36,590 nucleotides of DNA, from NCBI RefSeq assembly GCF_021213805.1, contig NZ_JAJQJI010000013.1:1-36590 (forward strand), read 5' to 3'. The translations under genes and the position numbers were made by a program. The DNA is from Mycobacterium sp. MYCO198283. Its GTDB lineage: Bacteria; Actinomycetota; Actinomycetes; Mycobacteriales; Mycobacteriaceae. The notes below the pieces were generated by a model that searched no databases, was not told the origin of the DNA, and saw nothing but the letters and a program-made list of their open reading frames with translations. Position 1 is the stretch's first letter. Each line of letters starts with the position of its first letter. This document shows positions 1 to 7,967 of this stretch, in pieces.

Positions 1-938
1 TGTTCTAGGGCGCGGCGCAGCCGGCGGCTGATGGTCCGGGTGGTTCGGCCCGAGCCGATGACCTGGCCGTCGCGGTGAAACCACACCTCGCAGGTGGCGT
101 CGCAGGTCAGGTAACGGCGGTCATCGGCCGGCAGCAGCGGACCCAGGTGCAGCGCGGCCACCCGATCCTTCACATCGACGTGGACGACGACGGTGGTGTG
201 CTGGCCGTGGGGGCGGCGGGCCACCTCGGCGTCCCAGCCGGCCTCGACCAGCTCCAGGAACGCGTCGGCCGCGGTGGGCATCGGGGGCCGCTCGACACCC
301 GGGCCGCCGACGGCGCCGACATTGCCGTTGTCGTCGTTGTTGTTGTGGTTGTGTTTCCACGCCGCGATGAGCGCCTCGTGATGCGAGCGCAGCGCGGCCT
401 CGAATTTCGCCGCCTCGAGGTGGGGGAGTTTGATGCGCCACGCCGTGTAGTCGGCGTCGGTGGTTTTGGTGATCGAGGGTCGCGGGTCGGGCCGTGGGCC
501 GGGCTCGGGGTCGGGGCGCGGTTCGAGTGTGACCGCGGTGCGCAGCTGGTTGACCGTGGCGTTCGCGGCCAGCTGCGCGTAGTGCTCATCGGAGCCCGCA
601 CCCGCGCCCTCGGCGATCACCCCGACCTGATCCAGCGACAGCCGCCCCTCGCGCATCGCTTGCGCGCACCGCGGGAATTCCGGCAGCCGGTCCGCGACGG
701 CGGCGATGGTTTTGGCGTTGCGCGTCGACATGCCGGTCCGCCACGCGATCAACGCCGCCACCGAGCGGGCGCCGGTATGACCCCAGATACCGTCCCGCTC
801 GATGGTGGCCGCGATCTCGACAATGCGCGCATCAATAGCGTTGCGCTGACCGCACAATTCCGCCAATTCATCGAACAACACCCCGAGACGTTCAGACGGA
901 TTCGACACAACGGCGTCAACCGACTCGATCGAGGACAT
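1..938 (-). CDS. DUF222 / 13E12-repeat family protein, 3' end outside window
   Basis: An open frame runs from ATG at 938 to the left edge without a stop (312 codons visible). It starts MSSIESVDAVVSNPSERLG and has the usual DUF222 features: an N-terminal helical region, a central proline-rich linker with alternating PDP/PGP, and near the edge the stretch IGSGRTTRTISRRLRRALE that in this family immediately precedes a C-terminal HNH nuclease domain. The HNH part (CRFPGC and following) would lie beyond position 1, so nuclease capability cannot be judged. Around residues 195-207 there is an Asn/His/Asp-rich low-complexity insert. These genes occur in many copies in mycobacteria and are considered mobile or recombining repeats (REP13E12); their function is not established. 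A GATAAT hexamer (945-950) 6 nt before the ATG and no Shine-Dalgarno suggest leaderless translation. It lies downstream of hsdR on the same strand, 102 bp away. Confidence 0.85.
   Translation of the reverse strand, partial: MSSIESVDAVVSNPSERLGVLFDELAELCGQRNAIDARIVEIAATIERDGIWGHTGARSVAALIAWRTGMSTRNAKTIAAVADRLPEFPRCAQAMREGRLSLDQVGVIAEGAGAGSDEHYAQLAANATVNQLRTAVTLEPRPDPEPGPRPDPRPSITKTTDADYTAWRIKLPHLEAAKFEAALRSHHEALIAAWKHNHNNNDDNGNVGAVGGPGVERPPMPTAADAFLELVEAGWDAEVARRPHGQHTTVVVHVDVKDRVAALHLGPLLPADDRRYLTCDATCEVWFHRDGQVIGSGRTTRTISRRLRRALE
322..356. repeat. AAC-rich triplet run inside the DUF222 gene
   Basis: On the minus strand this stretch is a run of mostly AAC and GAC codons, giving the peptide KHNHNNNDDNGN. 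It is a short coding triplet repeat in the linker before the expected HNH domain and a likely site of length variation between copies of the family. Confidence 0.6.
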
Positions 939-1040
939 GCCACCATTATCGCAGCGGGGTCCGACAAATTTGGGCGGCGCAGTCTCCCGCCATCACGCAC
1001 TGAATAGCACAATGGCGCGGCGCACGGTGACGGTGAGCGG

Positions 1041-4000
1041 TCACGCAGCGCCGTCCCTCGGCGCCGCGTTGTCGCGCACGGTGTTCAGGATCGCGACGAT
1101 ATTGTCGACGTCTGCCTCGCCGAAGACGTCGTCAGGACCTGTCGGTGCGTGGTCGACGTAGGGCGACTCGTAAAGCCGCACGGGTTCCATGAAACCGTTG
1201 GCAGTGAGTTCGTTGACGATCAGGTTGATGAATCGGATCTGATCGGCGTTGAAGCGGGTGCCATCCAGGTAGGCGCCGAACGCCTCCACCGCGGCCTCGC
1301 GGTCCAGGCCCACCAGCGATCGCACGAACAGGCCCAATCCATGCGATTGTTCCTTTGCCAGTTCGATGTCGGCCTGCTCGCCGGTGCCACTCGCAATCAA
1401 CATCTGCTCCAGCGACGCGAGATCCTCGGGAGTCAACGGCTTGTTCCGCCGCAAGCGTTGCAGCGCAACGTGATCCTGATGCTGTTTCAGATACGTCCTC
1501 GCTTTGGCCTGGAAGCGTTCCCAGTTCGTGCCGGGCGTGATCCCGGGCAATTCGACCAGGGTCGATTCACTGAGCTCGTCGACGAAGTCGGTATAGACGG
1601 CGACCTTCTTGGCTTTTTCCAGGAATCTGAGCAACCCACGCAGCTTGCGACGCACCGATTCGAGCATCGGCAGGGTGACGTCGACCCACCACTCGTCGCT
1701 ACTGACGTCCTCGAGCAGAACCTGTTGTGCCGCAACCGAAGGTATGGCCGTCTGGCCCAGCAGTCCGGTGGCGATGTTCTGAATCTGCTCCCGTATCCGT
1801 TCAGCAGCCACGGCGTCGCCTTCGATCTGGGCAAGCTGACGGCGCAAGATGAGCATGTCGAAGCGTTTGGCGTCCTCGTCGTCGTCTTTGAGCGCCGATG
1901 GCAATCCGGCCAGCTGCTCGGCGACATCACCGGCCACTTCGGGCGTCAGCGATGTCCAGGCCGGCCATTCCGAGTACTGCTCGACCAATCTGCGATGCGG
2001 CCGGACGAGAAAATTCTCGACGTTCATCCCCGCGACGGTCTGGTGAAGCGACCATGCGACGTCGACGCGCAAGCCGCGTTCGGTCTCGGTGCCTTGGCCC
2101 TCAGCGGGTTCGGGATCCGTTGGTGGCCAGGCGTGGTCGATCGCGGTGATCAAGCCGAGCCGTGTTTCGAAGAGGCGCTGGTTCAAGGACTTCTGCAAAG
2201 AGCCCTCGGACCCGGGAAGGTCTTGGCTGAAGAACTCGAGGTTGCCGCAGAAGTCGAAGACGTAGAAGTTCTGCTTGTCCTGGCCCGGACCGAAGAGATC
2301 CGGCCGGAGGCGGGTACCGCGGCCGATCATCTGCCAGAACTTGGTTTTCGAGCGGACCAGCTTGAAGAAGACGAGATTGACGACGTCGGGGACGTCGATG
2401 CCGGTGTCGAGCATGTCCACCGAGATGGCGATGTGCGGGGCCTTGTCGGTGACGGAGAAGTCGTCGATCAAGGTCTGCGCGTACGCGGTGCCGTGCGTGA
2501 TGACGCGGGCGAATTGGCCACCGTATTGCGGGTATTGGGCATCGAAGCGTCGCGCGATGAATTCGGCGTGGGCTTGGTTCTTCGCAAAGATGATGGTTTT
2601 GCCGAGCCGGTCGCCGTCGGCGACGCGGTGGCCCTTGGTCATCAATTCGGCGAGCACCTTGTCGACGGTGTCCTCGTTGAAGAGGAACCGGTTGATCTCT
2701 TCGGAACTCACCTCATCGGGCGGGTCGCCGTCGCCCCATTCCAGCGCATCCCATTCGTCCTTCTCCTCTTCGGAGAGGTCTGCGTAGCGGATGCCTTGGC
2801 GCAAGAATTTGGTGCCCACCGAGATCCCGATCGCCGGTACGAGAAAGCCTTCCTTGACGGCGTCGTCGAGGCTGTAAGCGTCGGTGGGGACACCGTCTTC
2901 GAGGTGGAACAGCCGGTAGGTGTTGTGGTCGACTTCGTCTTTCGGCGTGGCGGTGAGGCCGACGAGCAGCGAGTCGAACCATTCGAAGATGGCACGGTAC
3001 TTCTGGTAGACGGAGCGATGCGCTTCGTCGATGACGACGAGATCGAAATAGCCGGGCCCGAATTTCCTGATGCCGGAATCGGTGTCGTTGATCAGGTTCA
3101 TCATCGTCGGGTAGGTGCACACGTACACCCGGCCGTCGGTGATCTTCTCGGTCACCAGGTTGACGGTGGTGGCGTCGGGTAAGTGCGCTTTGAAAGCGTT
3201 GGCAGCTTGGGTGACCAGTGCGGTGCGGTCGGCGAGGAACAGCACTCGCTTGACCCAGTTGGCTTCCATCAGTTGCTTGACCAGGGCGATGACGGTGCGG
3301 GTCTTGCCTGAGCCGGTTGCCATGACCAGCAGGGCTTCTCGCTGTTTGGCGGTGAACGCGTCGTCGATCGCCCGGATCGCGCGGTGTTGGTAGTGGCGTT
3401 CAACGATCGCCGAGTCGATGGGCATGTCGGTGAGCGGTCTGCGGGTCTGGCGGCGCTGCACCAGCAGTTCCAGCTCGTCGCGGGTGTAGAAGCCTTGGAT
3501 CTCACGCGGCGGATACCCGGCGGCGTCGTCCCAGATCCAATGTTCGTAGCCGTTGGTGTAGAAGATGACCGGTCGACGGCCCGTCATCGCCTCGAGGCAA
3601 TGGGCGTACAGCTTGGCCTGCTGCTGGCCCACCTGCGGGCTTTTGCTCGTGCGTTTGGCTTCCACGATCGCCAGCGGCAATCCGTCCTTACCCCACAGGA
3701 CGTAGTCGACGAAGCCCGTGCCGTCGGCGGTCGGCATTCCGGTGACCGGGTATTCGCGATCCTTGGAGTCGCTGAGCGGCCAACCGGCTTCCTGGAGCAT
3801 CTTGTCGATGAAGACATCTCTGGTCTGCGCCTCGTTGTAGTCGCGGTCGTCCACCTGCTGCTTGGTTGCCTGCGCTTGCGCAACCGCTTCGCGAAGCGCG
3901 GCGATCTCGGCGTCCTTGGCCGCCGCTTCCTCGTCCTTGGCGGCCAGTGCCTTCGCGTGGGCTGCGTCCTGAGCGGCGAATCTCGCAGCGAGCTGGGCGA

Positions 4001-4454
4001 CCTCCTGGCGCGACAGCGGCGCTGCCTTGGCGGCCAGCGTCGGGTCGAACGCTGCGCCCATGGGGGCCGCCTGCGGCTTCGTCGAATGGTGGAAGGCCGC
4101 CCACACCATGACGTGGTGTAGCTCGCGGAGCGCATGTAGCGCTGCCTGCGACGGGATCGGTTGCGGGTCGTGCACCGCGGTGTTGCCGAGCTTGCGAATC
4201 AAATTGAGCTTCGTCGCGATGCCCAAACCGACCTTCGACTTGAACTTCGCGTCGTTCATCTTGGCGGCGAGGTCGTTCTTGTACGGAATCGGCAGCGCGA
4301 GAACGTCGTACAGGTAGTCGACCAGTAGCTCGACGGTGCGCCGGCTGTAGAAGCACGCCGAGCGGGGATCGGTGGTGGCGTAGCTCTCCGCCCGCGCGCA
4401 ATCGGCGTGCATCTCCGGCCAGCCGACCGCTTTCAGGAACGCGAAGTTCGACAT
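1041..4454 (-). CDS. hsdR: Type I restriction enzyme R subunit (HsdR)
   Basis: This 1,137-residue protein is the motor and nuclease subunit of a type I restriction-modification complex; it translocates DNA and cleaves unmethylated targets in complex with HsdM and HsdS. Visible parts in order: a DUF4145-like helical N-terminus (about 1-125), an Ala/Lys/Glu-rich probable coiled coil (about 145-200), an HSDR_N nuclease domain with the PD-(D/E)xK set D250, E265 and K267 (in IVEAKRT), a superfamily 2 helicase with Walker A ATGSGKT (379-385), DEAH box (476-479), LTATP and a C-terminal RecA lobe (ISVDMLDTGIDVP, MIGRGTRLRPDLF), then an EcoEI-type helical C-terminus. All catalytic residues are present, so it looks active. 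ATG at 4454 is 9 nt after the hsdS stop, making it the last gene of hsdM-hsdS-hsdR. Confidence 0.95.
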   Translation of the reverse strand: MSNFAFLKAVGWPEMHADCARAESYATTDPRSACFYSRRTVELLVDYLYDVLALPIPYKNDLAAKMNDAKFKSKVGLGIATKLNLIRKLGNTAVHDPQPIPSQAALHALRELHHVMVWAAFHHSTKPQAAPMGAAFDPTLAAKAAPLSRQEVAQLAARFAAQDAAHAKALAAKDEEAAAKDAEIAALREAVAQAQATKQQVDDRDYNEAQTRDVFIDKMLQEAGWPLSDSKDREYPVTGMPTADGTGFVDYVLWGKDGLPLAIVEAKRTSKSPQVGQQQAKLYAHCLEAMTGRRPVIFYTNGYEHWIWDDAAGYPPREIQGFYTRDELELLVQRRQTRRPLTDMPIDSAIVERHYQHRAIRAIDDAFTAKQREALLVMATGSGKTRTVIALVKQLMEANWVKRVLFLADRTALVTQAANAFKAHLPDATTVNLVTEKITDGRVYVCTYPTMMNLINDTDSGIRKFGPGYFDLVVIDEAHRSVYQKYRAIFEWFDSLLVGLTATPKDEVDHNTYRLFHLEDGVPTDAYSLDDAVKEGFLVPAIGISVGTKFLRQGIRYADLSEEEKDEWDALEWGDGDPPDEVSSEEINRFLFNEDTVDKVLAELMTKGHRVADGDRLGKTIIFAKNQAHAEFIARRFDAQYPQYGGQFARVITHGTAYAQTLIDDFSVTDKAPHIAISVDMLDTGIDVPDVVNLVFFKLVRSKTKFWQMIGRGTRLRPDLFGPGQDKQNFYVFDFCGNLEFFSQDLPGSEGSLQKSLNQRLFETRLGLITAIDHAWPPTDPEPAEGQGTETERGLRVDVAWSLHQTVAGMNVENFLVRPHRRLVEQYSEWPAWTSLTPEVAGDVAEQLAGLPSALKDDDEDAKRFDMLILRRQLAQIEGDAVAAERIREQIQNIATGLLGQTAIPSVAAQQVLLEDVSSDEWWVDVTLPMLESVRRKLRGLLRFLEKAKKVAVYTDFVDELSESTLVELPGITPGTNWERFQAKARTYLKQHQDHVALQRLRRNKPLTPEDLASLEQMLIASGTGEQADIELAKEQSHGLGLFVRSLVGLDREAAVEAFGAYLDGTRFNADQIRFINLIVNELTANGFMEPVRLYESPYVDHAPTGPDDVFGEADVDNIVAILNTVRDNAAPRDGAA

Positions 4455-4463
4455 GCCGCTACC

Positions 4464-5567
4464 TCACAGTTGACCGGTAAATGCGCGGGCTTGGAGGGAG
4501 GCGAAGAGCTGTTCAGCTAAGACAAGTCCTTGCCGTGCGCAGGTTGCGAGCCACGAGATTTCCGTTGCCGCCGCTGCGATCCGACCCTGAGCGCGCCTTG
4601 ACGGGACTGGTATGGGAGCTTGTCGCAGGTCTCCTAAGTTGATACCCCGTACCGCCGCGCCCTTTGTACGCTGAGCCATCCAATGCTGCAGAGTAGGTGA
4701 TTCGAGAGCGACCCTCAGATATGCGGCAGAGGTAGGGTCGACCACTGCTAAGCGTGCGGAGTCTTGAGTTATGTTTCCGCCGTCAAGCTCGGGTGGTACG
4801 AGCGCTAAGCGGCCCACGTGCCCACGTATCGAAATTAAGAGATCACCGGTCGCAAGCTTCGAACGGCGATATTGGTCCGCAATCGCCGGCGTCGTCCGGC
4901 GCAAGCCAGCCAGCTCGATGCCGCCGTTTTTCATGTCCGCGACACGCACATAAGGGGTGCCCCCTTCGATGTGGTCGCCCGGCTTAAGTATCCCGTACGT
5001 AATCGGCCGCTGCGGGTCTATCCACTCCTCGAGCGGACGGTAACCGTCTCGGGAGGAGGCTTGCGGCGCATCAGAGATCTGCTGAAAGACTGCCTGCGGC
5101 ATAAGCATGAGCTTGTCGAGCACGAGTTTTTGACTGACCCGCGCCGCTTCAGCGCGGTCGAGTACATCTGCCACATGCTTTTGGTGCGACATCGGCGGAA
5201 CCGGTACTTCGATGCCTGATAGGCCTGACCTCGTCAGCTGCGGCTGTGAGGAACCGGTTGTGACGTCGGCAACACCGCGAAACTCAAGAAAACGTGCGAG
5301 ATAACGCATCTCAACGCTGTCCGTATCGAGGCAGTCGAGCGCCATCGCATTACTGCTCGCATACGACCTCGGCTGAGTTATGTGAACGGATCCTATAGTC
5401 CCGCGACAGCCGATCAGAATCGTTGGGTGCTCATGGGTGAAGCTCGACGTGAACCCGATTACGCCGTTCGCCCCATAAACCGGATACCCCGTCGATGACA
5501 TCTGCGTCTTACCGAGTGCAGGCCACTGCTTCGGTTTGCAGATGTCTCCTAGTAATCGATTGGTCAT
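4464..5567 (-). CDS. hsdS: Type I restriction-modification specificity subunit (HsdS)
   Basis: The protein has 367 residues and the two-fold HsdS layout: a first target-recognition domain (about 1-120, including GCRGTIGSV and ending IEVPVPPMSHQ), a conserved helical spacer (about 125-165), a second target-recognition domain (about 175-320, including TPYVRVADM, DLLISIRGHVG and APIPVPSRRAQ) and a terminal helix. Each domain recognises half of a bipartite DNA site; the target cannot be read from sequence. ATG 5567 overlaps the hsdM stop as ATGA, so translation is coupled. Third codon positions contain visibly more A/T than flanking genes, as is common for frequently exchanged hsdS genes. At 367 residues it is slightly shorter than typical members (about 400), but both halves are present. 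Confidence 0.93.
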   Translation of the reverse strand: MTNRLLGDICKPKQWPALGKTQMSSTGYPVYGANGVIGFTSSFTHEHPTILIGCRGTIGSVHITQPRSYASSNAMALDCLDTDSVEMRYLARFLEFRGVADVTTGSSQPQLTRSGLSGIEVPVPPMSHQKHVADVLDRAEAARVSQKLVLDKLMLMPQAVFQQISDAPQASSRDGYRPLEEWIDPQRPITYGILKPGDHIEGGTPYVRVADMKNGGIELAGLRRTTPAIADQYRRSKLATGDLLISIRGHVGRLALVPPELDGGNITQDSARLAVVDPTSAAYLRVALESPTLQHWMAQRTKGAAVRGINLGDLRQAPIPVPSRRAQGRIAAAATEISWLATCARQGLVLAEQLFASLQARAFTGQL

Positions 5568-7018
5568 TCCAGCATCGCCTTGAGCGCAGCGAGGCCTTCC
5601 TGCATCTCTCGAGAATGTTCTTCGATCTCCGCAATGATCTCCAGCGGCGGGCGATGCTCGACCTCGTCGTGAACAATCTCCTTATACCGATTCAGCGACA
5701 GGTCGTATCCCTGCGCGACGATGTCATCCTTCGGCACGCAGAAGGACTGCTCGGTGCGTGCCCGCTCCACCTCGGAACCGGCACGCTCACGCCACCGCGT
5801 CAATACATCTGGCAAGTCGTTCGCCTCAACAGGGTTCCGCTTGTCGTCCAAGGAGAAGCCGTCGGCGCGCACGTCGTAGAACCACACGTGGTCGGTCCCG
5901 CCGGAATTCGTCTTGGTGAACAGCAGGATCGCCGTGGACACACCGGCATACGGCCGGAACACACCCGACGGCAGCTTGACCACCCCGTCCAGCTTCTGGT
6001 CCTCGACGAGCACCCGACGGAGTTCCTTGTGAGCCTTCGACGATCCGAACAGCACACCGTCGGGCACGATGACGGCCGCCCGCCCGCCCGGCTTGAGCAG
6101 CTTCAGGAACAGCGCCACGAACAGCAGCTCGGTCTTCTTCGTCTTGACGACGCGCTGCAGATCCTTCGACGTCGACTCGTAGTCCAGCGAGCCCGCGAAC
6201 GGCGGGTTGGCGAGAATCAGCGTGTACTTCTCCGAGTCCTCGCTGGCACCTTCGGACAGTGAGTCCCGGTAGCGGATGTCCGGCGACTCGATGCCGTGCA
6301 TGAGCATGTTCATGCTGGCGATGCGCAGCATGGTGTTGTCGAAGTCGTAGCCGTGAAACATGCTGGCGTGGAAGTGCTTCCGCTGCGCGGCATCGGTCAG
6401 CACCGACGGGTGCTGCTCGCGGATGTATTCCGACGCGGCTACCAGGAAGCCGGCGGTGCCGCACGCCGGGTCGCAGATCTCGTCGGCCGGCTTCGGCGCC
6501 ATCATGTCGACCATCAGCTCGATGATGTGCCGCGGCGTCCGGAACTGTCCGTTCTGCCCGGCGCTGGCGATCTTGGACAGCATGTACTCGTACAGATCGC
6601 CGTTGGTGTCGCGGTCGGCCATGGGGATGTCGTCGAGCAGATCAACCACCCTTGACAGCAGTTGCGGCGTCGGGATGGTGAAGCGAGCGCCCTCCATGTG
6701 CTCGCCATAGGTCGACCCGTCGCTGCCCAGGGTCCGCAGGAACGGAAAGACCTGCTGCCCCACCGTCGCGAACATGACGGCGGGCTCCTCGTTCTTGAAT
6801 CGCGACCACCGCAGCTCCTGCTGGTCGGGTCCGAACCGCAGGTCCTGCGGCTTGCCGAAGCGTGCTTTGCGCTCGGCCAGTGTCTCGAGGTCGTCGAGGC
6901 GACGGATGAACAGCAGATAGGTGATCTGCTCGATCACCTCGAGCGGATTGGAGATGCCTCCGGACCAGAACGCGTCCCAGACGCGATCGACCTTGCTTTT
7001 CAATTCACCGGTGATCAC
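5564..7018 (-). CDS. hsdM: Type I restriction-modification DNA methyltransferase subunit (HsdM)
   Basis: This is the N6-adenine methyltransferase subunit, which protects host sites and is also part of the restriction complex. Using GTG at 7018 gives 484 residues beginning VITGELKSKVDRVWDAFW, the usual HsdM N-terminus. Motif I (SAM binding) is DPACGTAGF (about 183-191) and catalytic motif IV is NPPF (about 271-274); the helical HsdM_N domain precedes them. The frame stays open upstream to an ATG at 7135, but that extension would read through the tRNA-Leu gene, and AAGGGG lies 7 nt before the GTG, so I take 7018. First gene of hsdM-hsdS-hsdR, with an ATGA overlap to hsdS and a plausible sigma-A-type promoter in the short gap to the tRNA gene. 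Confidence 0.94.
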   Translation of the reverse strand: MITGELKSKVDRVWDAFWSGGISNPLEVIEQITYLLFIRRLDDLETLAERKARFGKPQDLRFGPDQQELRWSRFKNEEPAVMFATVGQQVFPFLRTLGSDGSTYGEHMEGARFTIPTPQLLSRVVDLLDDIPMADRDTNGDLYEYMLSKIASAGQNGQFRTPRHIIELMVDMMAPKPADEICDPACGTAGFLVAASEYIREQHPSVLTDAAQRKHFHASMFHGYDFDNTMLRIASMNMLMHGIESPDIRYRDSLSEGASEDSEKYTLILANPPFAGSLDYESTSKDLQRVVKTKKTELLFVALFLKLLKPGGRAAVIVPDGVLFGSSKAHKELRRVLVEDQKLDGVVKLPSGVFRPYAGVSTAILLFTKTNSGGTDHVWFYDVRADGFSLDDKRNPVEANDLPDVLTRWRERAGSEVERARTEQSFCVPKDDIVAQGYDLSLNRYKEIVHDEVEHRPPLEIIAEIEEHSREMQEGLAALKAMLE

Positions 7019-7025
7019 GGCGATG

Positions 7026-7031
7026 CCCCTT
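7026..7031 (-). promoter_or_regulatory. Ribosome binding site fixing the hsdM start
   Basis: AAGGGG on the minus strand, 7 nt before GTG 7018. It supports this start over the in-frame ATG at 7135, which lies inside tRNA-Leu. Confidence 0.6.
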
Positions 7032-7060
7032 AATGCGTCGTCCCGAACTGAACGGAACTG

Positions 7061-7089
7061 TATATAGGCACCCACCGACATGTGGCGAA
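7061..7089 (-). promoter_or_regulatory. Putative hsdM promoter
   Basis: On the minus strand TTCGCC (7089-7084) and TATATA (7066-7061) are separated by 17 nt. The spacing is ideal for a sigma-A-type promoter and the match to consensus is moderate. It would start transcription about 35-40 nt before the hsdM GTG, just downstream of the tRNA gene. Confidence 0.4.
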
Positions 7090-7096
7090 CAAGCAG

Positions 7097-7177
7097 TGCG
7101 CGAGGGGGGACTCGAACCCCCACGTCCGAAGACACTGGAACCTAAATCCAGCGCGTCTGCCATTCCGCCACTCGCGC
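7097..7177 (-). tRNA. tRNA-Leu (anticodon UAG)
   Basis: Read on the minus strand the sequence folds as a class II tRNA. The acceptor arm GCGCGAG pairs with CTCGCGC, followed by discriminator A. The anticodon stem CTGGA/TCCAG encloses the loop TTTAGGT, so the anticodon is TAG (reads CUA and probably other CUN codons). A variable arm (GTGTCTTCGGAC) and T arm GGGGGTTCGAGTCCCCC follow. No CCA is encoded. The type I restriction operon begins about 80 bp past its 3' end, a classic island position. Confidence 0.95.
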
Positions 7178-7201
7178 GTGAGCGCCCTCAGGCTATCGCG
7201 G

Positions 7202-7207
7202 TACCGT
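7202..7207 (+). promoter_or_regulatory. Putative -10 of a leaderless transcript
   Basis: TACCGT lies 6 nt before ATG 7214 and there is no Shine-Dalgarno. TANNNT at this distance is the usual mycobacterial leaderless arrangement. Confidence 0.4.
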
Positions 7208-7213
7208 TGACAT

Positions 7214-7579
7214 ATGTCCACTACACGACGTAGGAGACCGGCGCTGGTCGCGCTGGTCACCGTCGCTGCGGGTGGCTGCCTGGCGCTGGCGTGGTGGCAG
7301 TGGACGCGCTTCGAGTCGACCGCAGGCGATTTTCAGAACCTGGGGTATGCGCTGCAATGGCCGCTGTTCGCGGTGTTCTGCGTGGTGGCGTACCGCAAGT
7401 TCGTCCGCTACGAGGAGGAGCCGCCGGAGCTCCACCCCGTCGATGCCGTGACCGAGATTCCCGCCGGCCTGCTACCCGAGCGGCCGGCCCCGCGGCCCGC
7501 GGCGCCCGAGGACCCGGCGCTGCGGGAGTACAACGCCTACCTCGCCGAGCTGGCGCGCCGCGACGAGAGCAAAGGATGA
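7214..7579 (+). CDS. Small membrane protein, LprD-like
   Basis: A 121-residue protein with a basic N-terminus (MSTTRRRRP), a first hydrophobic segment (about 10-27), a second one (about 43-60) and a charged, proline-rich cytoplasmic-looking tail. By position and size it matches M. tuberculosis Rv1343c, annotated as lipoprotein LprD; the sequence AAGGC around residue 22 only weakly resembles a lipobox, so a two-helix membrane protein is at least as likely. Function unknown. It is followed after 4 nt by the DUF3817 gene and probably forms a two-gene operon with it. The start is ATG with a TACCGT hexamer 6 nt upstream. Confidence 0.75.
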   Translation: MSTTRRRRPALVALVTVAAGGCLALAWWQWTRFESTAGDFQNLGYALQWPLFAVFCVVAYRKFVRYEEEPPELHPVDAVTEIPAGLLPERPAPRPAAPEDPALREYNAYLAELARRDESKG

Positions 7580-7583
7580 GCCT

Positions 7584-7967
7584 GTGACGCTGGAGCCGGA
7601 TCCGCCGGAGACCGAGATCGCCGAACGCACCCCGTCCGCCGTGGACGTCGCGAAGGTGCGGCGCGCGCTGGTGCCCTACCGCATCCTCGCGTGGACGACG
7701 GGCGCACTGCTGATCGCGCTGTGCTACGAGATGGTGGTCAAGTACCTGCTGCGGGTCGAGGACGTCCCCACCTGGCTGACGATGATCCCGTTCGTGCACG
7801 GCTGGGTGTACTTCGCCTACCTGCTCGCCACCGCCAACCTCGCCGTCAACGCCCGCTGGCCCATCGGCAAGACGCTTGGCACGCTGATCTCCGGCACCAT
7901 CCCGCTCGCGGGCGTCATCGTCGAGCACTTCCGCACGCGAGAGGTGAAGGCGCGCTTCGGGATCTGA
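7584..7967 (+). CDS. DUF3817 integral membrane protein (Rv1342c-like)
   Basis: A 127-residue protein with about three hydrophobic helices (about 33-52, 62-84, 95-113). The motif PFVHGWVYFAY matches the conserved HG-containing segment of DUF3817 proteins. GTG 7584 is preceded by AAAGGATGAG, which also contains the stop of the upstream gene. Function unknown. A second DUF3817 member is at 29,602-29,976, so this window holds two paralogues. Its 3' end faces the MFS gene on the opposite strand. Confidence 0.8.
   Translation: MTLEPDPPETEIAERTPSAVDVAKVRRALVPYRILAWTTGALLIALCYEMVVKYLLRVEDVPTWLTMIPFVHGWVYFAYLLATANLAVNARWPIGKTLGTLISGTIPLAGVIVEHFRTREVKARFGI

Noticed and set aside
1149..3182. Long plus-strand frame antisense to hsdR.
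   Set aside because: It is a mirror frame of a high-GC gene with no recognisable domain, while hsdR has all its motifs.
1..7177. Attachment-site repeat of the tRNA-Leu 3' end marking the far side of an island.
   Set aside because: No convincing direct repeat of the T-arm and acceptor end was seen by eye in 1-7,000; it could lie outside the window.
7033..7233. Plus-strand frame with the peptide REGGLEPPRPKTLEPKS.
   Set aside because: This is the well-known translation of a reverse-strand tRNA gene, not a protein.
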